Source: Flavobacteriales bacterium
Lineage (GTDB): Bacteria; Bacteroidota; Bacteroidia; Flavobacteriales_F; PHOS-HE28
NCBI GenBank assembly: GCA_016721005.1
Contig: JADKJM010000019.1
Coordinates: 558,001-622,000 of the forward strand
Direction of reading: 5' to 3'
Length of the DNA stretch: 64,000 nucleotides
Positions within the stretch are counted from its first letter, which is position 1; each line of letters opens with the position of its first letter. A model generated the notes under the pieces. The model was given only the letters and a program-made list of their open reading frames with translations. It did no database searches and was not told where the DNA came from. Of this stretch, positions 60,617 through 64,000 are shown one piece after another. A program made the position numbers and the translations under genes.

Positions 60617-63600
60617 CTAGAAGAAGGCGCGCACTTGGGCTCCGCCCACGTGTATGACGGGGACTCCTTCGCTACGCCGCCCGTTGTAGGTCAGGTCCAC
60701 CTGCAAATTGCTGCTGAGGTTGCGTTGCAGTGCCACGCTCCAGGTCCCATTCGTCCCGGGCTTCAAGCCCCCCAGCATTTCGTTCCCTAACGATGCGTTC
60801 ACCTCACCGTTATAGGTGATGTCCACAAGGTTCGCGGTGAGCAGGATGCTGCCCTTGCCGGCCGTGTTATAGCGGAACTCCATTCCAAGATCCTGTAAAC
60901 GCGCTTGTTGGCCGCCGAACTCCTCCAGATTGTCCTTCTCGGTGTATTTGAACGAGAGGATCGCGCGCAATGAAGTGTTCGGTTGCCAGGTGACACGCGG
61001 CTTCACGCTTTGCAGGTCGATGGCCCAGGTGCGGCCGGAGAGCAGGTCCGATGCGCTGGTGGAGCGCCCGCGCTCGCCCTCAAGGTCCACCGTCCATTGG
61101 CGGGTGGTGTTCCACCGGATGCGGACCGCGTTCGAGGTGCGCGAACGCGATTCGAAACCGTTCAACAGCAGAGAACGCGAACGATCGTTCTGCCACGTAT
61201 GGTCCATGCTCCAGGTGCGGCTGGTGCGGTCGTAGAAGAAGGTGTTCCGGGTGGAGGACGTGTAGGCGGTGAGGTTACTGTCCAAACGCTCCGGGCGGAA
61301 GGGATCCAATGCGACGAGGACGTCGGACGTGCCGGTCTTGTGGTCCACGCGCATGGAGGCGAGGTTGGATAATTTCCCGACGAAGCCGCGCATGCCTTTC
61401 GCATCGGCCCAACGCACCCCCGGCCGCAGATCCACCGAGGCACTGGTCTGGTTGCTGTAGCTGCGCACGTAGTTGTTGCTCGGAACGAACACGCGCAAGT
61501 GATCCGCCTCGTAGCCGAAGTTGGCAAGCTCGAACTCGTTGAGTTCCTTGATGCCGTTGCCGTTGTAATCGTTCCAGATGTACAGCCCTTGGCCAGCAGG
61601 CACCTGCACATAGAGATACTCGCGGCGTTGCTCCAAGCCGGAACCGAATTCGTTGAACACGTCCACCACAGCCAGTCCTTTCCAAAGAGTGAGGTCGTAA
61701 TCGACCCGTGCCAGGTAGGTGTCCTGCGGGCGTTGCACGGTGAGTGTGCTATCAAGCACTTGCAGGCGCCGGTAGGTGGCGGTGGTGTTCAAATGGTTCC
61801 TCGGGTTCCGCGCCAGGTCCAGGTTGAAGGAGTACGCCGTCGCGAGCGTACTGGTGGCGAGATCATTGTTGCGCAGTGCGCGATCCCGGCGCTGGCCTCC
61901 GGAGATCCGCCACTTGTTGCGGAAGGTGTCCGGGCTTTGGACGAAGGCTTCCCAATCATGGAACTCATAGCTGCCGAGCTGTAACCCGGGCACGGTGTCC
62001 AAGCGGAACAGGTTGCGCTCGTGTTCGTCGCGGAGGCCGATGGAGAAAGGCTTCAAACGATAGCGGGTCAGCCCCTTGTGCCGGATGAAATCGCTGTTCC
62101 GCGTTCCGTTGGCTTGAAGAAGGCTTGCGGTCCCGGTCAGGTCCACGCGACCCATGTGCAGGTCACTGAAGAGCTCCGGCTTCCATCCTTGGTATTGATC
62201 CCGTGCCTGGAACGTGGTGATGCCGAGCGATGCCTTGCCGATCCGTTCTCCCTCGATCCCGGTATGCACACCAGCGAGGAGTTGATCCGCCTTAAGAACA
62301 GTTCCCAACAGGTTCCAGTTCCGTTCGAATTCAACGGCCCGGTAGCGTTCCACGTAGTGGAAGTCGCGTCCGATCACCTCGGCATCACCGGCGATCACCA
62401 GTCGCATGGTGGTGTCCTTTGCGCTGATCGGGATCGCATGGGTAAGACGCGTCATCAGTCCCAATCCGACGTTATCGCTGGCATCCCTGTCACTGAACGT
62501 GTTCGCGTCCAAGTTGCTAAGTGCGGCTTCCACCGTAGCGGAACTCCGCTTACTGATGCGATGATCGAATCCAAGCGTGATCAATTGCTGTGCTCGGGGT
62601 GCGATCAACAAGCGGACCGGCGCGTGGGTGCCTTTCTCCACCACCACGCCATTCACGGTGTCCGGTGCGACCCATCGGAACACCCTGCCGTTCGGCGTGA
62701 ATTCCTGCTGCACGTAGCTTCCCTTTCCTTGGCCCACCTCCGTGAATGTGACCCGATACACCGCGCTGTCCGCGTTCGTATTGTACACGAAGACCGGATC
62801 ATACCCCAATGAATCCCTGCGCCAATAGAGCACTTGGTCGGTGGCGAACCCGGTGCTATCCACCCCGCTGATGGTCGCCGCCAACGGGTCATCACCGGCT
62901 TCGCGAAGCACCTCGCGTTCGGCATCCCCCAATTGTTGCTGAAGCGTTTGGTTCCGGTGGTCCTGCTCACTGTACACATGCAGCCGGATCGTATTCCTGC
63001 CGACCTCGTACGTGTTGTCCAACCGGGCCAAGGACCGCGCATAGTTCTTGTCCGAGTATTGGAACTCGACCACGATGCGACGATCCTTCGTGATCAGTTG
63101 GCGAGCGGTGAACGTGAGTTCGGCCGTGTTGTAGTCGATCACATATTCGTTCTCCTGTCCACGGGTGAGTTGCTGCCCATCAATGAACACACGTTCGCTT
63201 CCCGAAAGGATGATGATCACGGAACCGGCATCGTTCCCGCGCAACCTGTACGGCCCTTGCACGCCCTCTACGCCTTGGATGACGTTGCGTGCGAACTTGC
63301 CTTTGCTGATCGCCGCACTGGCCCCGGTGCTCATCTTGCCGTGATCGCCAAGTCGCATACGTGTATCGTAGCTCAGGCCTTTCGTCTTCTTCAGGTAGGT
63401 GAGGAAATGGCTGTTCGGACGTTGCAGCACGAAATCGCCGGCGATCAGTTCCCACTTGTTGCCCGGCGCGGCATCGTCCTCTTCGAAGAGCTTGATGAAC
63501 ACCTGGTCGAAATCCTGGAGCTCGGCCGTATTGCCGCCGGCCTGGATCGGTATGGTGTTGTCGGTGATCGATGCCAACACACCGATGCGGTCCGAGATCC

Positions 63601-64000
63601 TTCCCCCCAATTCCAGATTCAAAGTGGAATTGACCGAGAGGTCCTGGTTGTTCCCGAAGAGCACGCCGCGCGATATGCTTCCGCTCCGCTGCAATCCGCG
63701 CAGGCCGATCAGATCCGTCTCCTGCCGTGGAGGCACATACTTGAAGGGGTCCACACGATCGGCCGACGTACTGATCCGGGAAGGGTCCTTATGGCGAAAA
63801 GTCCCACCGAGCAGAACAGGAAGAACGCGATAGCTGATCAGGACCGAATCAGGAGCGTCCTTCCAAACGACACGTCCGGAGTACGGCAGTTCAAGGTACC
63901 GATCGGATGGAACCGCCACACTATCCACCAGGAAATGGACGCTTCCCGGTACCAGGCTCAGGCTATCCACTTGGATGGTATCCCCAACAACCTTGATCCA
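60617..64000 (-). CDS. Large outer-membrane beta-barrel protein, N-terminus beyond window
   Basis: This open frame of 1127 residues runs past the right edge, so the true N-terminus is outside. The N-terminal part seen has LYF-like motifs such as DLIGLRGLQRSGSISRGVLF, RISDRIGVLASITDNTIPIQ and LQDFDQVFIKLFEEDD. GPYRLRGNDAGSVIIILSGS and NEYVIDYNTAELTFTARQLI follow. A long region of alternating amphipathic strands ends in VQVRAFF, a C-terminal Phe typical of barrel proteins. The early motifs recall SprA and related large Bacteroidota outer-membrane proteins, but the length and C-terminus do not fit SprA itself. It is a surface or secretion-related porin-like protein of unknown ligand. Confidence 0.82.
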   Translation of the reverse strand, partial: WIKVVGDTIQVDSLSLVPGSVHFLVDSVAVPSDRYLELPYSGRVVWKDAPDSVLISYRVLPVLLGGTFRHKDPSRISTSADRVDPFKYVPPRQETDLIGLRGLQRSGSISRGVLFGNNQDLSVNSTLNLELGGRISDRIGVLASITDNTIPIQAGGNTAELQDFDQVFIKLFEEDDAAPGNKWELIAGDFVLQRPNSHFLTYLKKTKGLSYDTRMRLGDHGKMSTGASAAISKGKFARNVIQGVEGVQGPYRLRGNDAGSVIIILSGSERVFIDGQQLTRGQENEYVIDYNTAELTFTARQLITKDRRIVVEFQYSDKNYARSLARLDNTYEVGRNTIRLHVYSEQDHRNQTLQQQLGDAEREVLREAGDDPLAATISGVDSTGFATDQVLYWRRDSLGYDPVFVYNTNADSAVYRVTFTEVGQGKGSYVQQEFTPNGRVFRWVAPDTVNGVVVEKGTHAPVRLLIAPRAQQLITLGFDHRISKRSSATVEAALSNLDANTFSDRDASDNVGLGLMTRLTHAIPISAKDTTMRLVIAGDAEVIGRDFHYVERYRAVEFERNWNLLGTVLKADQLLAGVHTGIEGERIGKASLGITTFQARDQYQGWKPELFSDLHMGRVDLTGTASLLQANGTRNSDFIRHKGLTRYRLKPFSIGLRDEHERNLFRLDTVPGLQLGSYEFHDWEAFVQSPDTFRNKWRISGGQRRDRALRNNDLATSTLATAYSFNLDLARNPRNHLNTTATYRRLQVLDSTLTVQRPQDTYLARVDYDLTLWKGLAVVDVFNEFGSGLEQRREYLYVQVPAGQGLYIWNDYNGNGIKELNEFELANFGYEADHLRVFVPSNNYVRSYSNQTSASVDLRPGVRWADAKGMRGFVGKLSNLASMRVDHKTGTSDVLVALDPFRPERLDSNLTAYTSSTRNTFFYDRTSRTWSMDHTWQNDRSRSLLLNGFESRSRTSNAVRIRWNTTRQWTVDLEGERGRSTSASDLLSGRTWAIDLQSVKPRVTWQPNTSLRAILSFKYTEKDNLEEFGGQQARLQDLGMEFRYNTAGKGSILLTANLVDITYNGEVNASLGNEMLGGLKPGTNGTWSVALQRNLSSNLQVDLTYNGRRSEGVPVIHVGGAQVRAFF

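Noticed and set aside
60617..64000. Naming the right-edge gene sprA
   Set aside because: Some opening motifs are similar, but visible length, C-terminal Phe and repeat pattern do not fit SprA, and the N-terminus is outside the window.

Overview
The window reads as chromosome of a Bacteroidota bacterium, most likely in or near the order Flavobacteriales. It is G+C-rich by eye, though I did not count it. The supporting markers are a T9SS type A (Por secretion tail) protein, a CHU_C/gliding-motility C-terminal protein, the long IspG form, a DUF6341/DUF6427-like pair beside purD, an sdhC-sdhA-sdhB operon with one cytochrome b subunit, and -7 promoter boxes close to the Bacteroidota consensus TAnnTTTG. 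I found no rRNA, tRNA, CRISPR array or transposase.

Layout. 1-4.9 kb: a LysE-type exporter cut by the left edge, a leftward DoxX/DinB/ATP-grasp group, and an ECF sigma factor overlapping a membrane protein that looks like its anti-sigma factor. 5-7.8 kb: an outer-membrane barrel protein, then an accessory island. In that island, two direct copies of a compound REP-like repeat bracket a 21-bp tandem array and a gene for a two-repeat protein of unknown function. 7.8-16.7 kb: YebC, a HisKA_2 kinase, an acyl-CoA carboxylase beta subunit whose stop overlaps a TPR sensor kinase and its NarL-type regulator, a redoxin and PurD. 16.7-30.4 kb: DUF6341/DUF6427-like genes, PurQ, a CotH/lamin-tail protein, MetG (with palindromic elements inside and in front of it), LD-carboxypeptidase, YraN, an RluB-like synthase, an AsmA-like protein and a T9SS cargo.

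30.4-45 kb: a sensor kinase with a duplicated sensor module, a frameshifted DUF4424/YARHG-like gene, HemW, a cyclase-family hydrolase, MmcQ/YjbR, DUF502, an exported coiled-coil protein, an EamA transporter, IspG, CpcT-like, a winged-helix regulator with its membrane partner, an M23 peptidase and a BaiN-type flavoprotein. 45-51.7 kb: the succinate dehydrogenase operon, then a truncated aminotransferase fragment, a PIN-domain toxin-like gene with a small basic partner, a complete methionine/glutamine-type aminotransferase and an omega-amidase. 51.7-64 kb: a giant gliding/T9SS adhesin-like protein, an Ig-like lipoprotein, free-methionine sulfoxide reductase, ComF, a membrane coiled-coil protein and a large outer-membrane barrel protein cut by the right edge.

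How the genes fit together. Most of the window is housekeeping (purine synthesis, isoprenoids, respiration, tRNA charging, RNA modification) mixed with cell-surface and secretion functions. The aminotransferase and omega-amidase genes overlap and probably form one transamination/deamidation module. The most unusual signals are the REP-bracketed island at 6.0-7.7 kb, palindromes carried in frame inside metG, and the PIN cassette wedged between a broken and an intact aminotransferase 5' end. Also notable are -7 boxes only 4-5 nt from several start codons, which implies leaderless mRNAs, and convergent gene pairs that abut with no room for a terminator.
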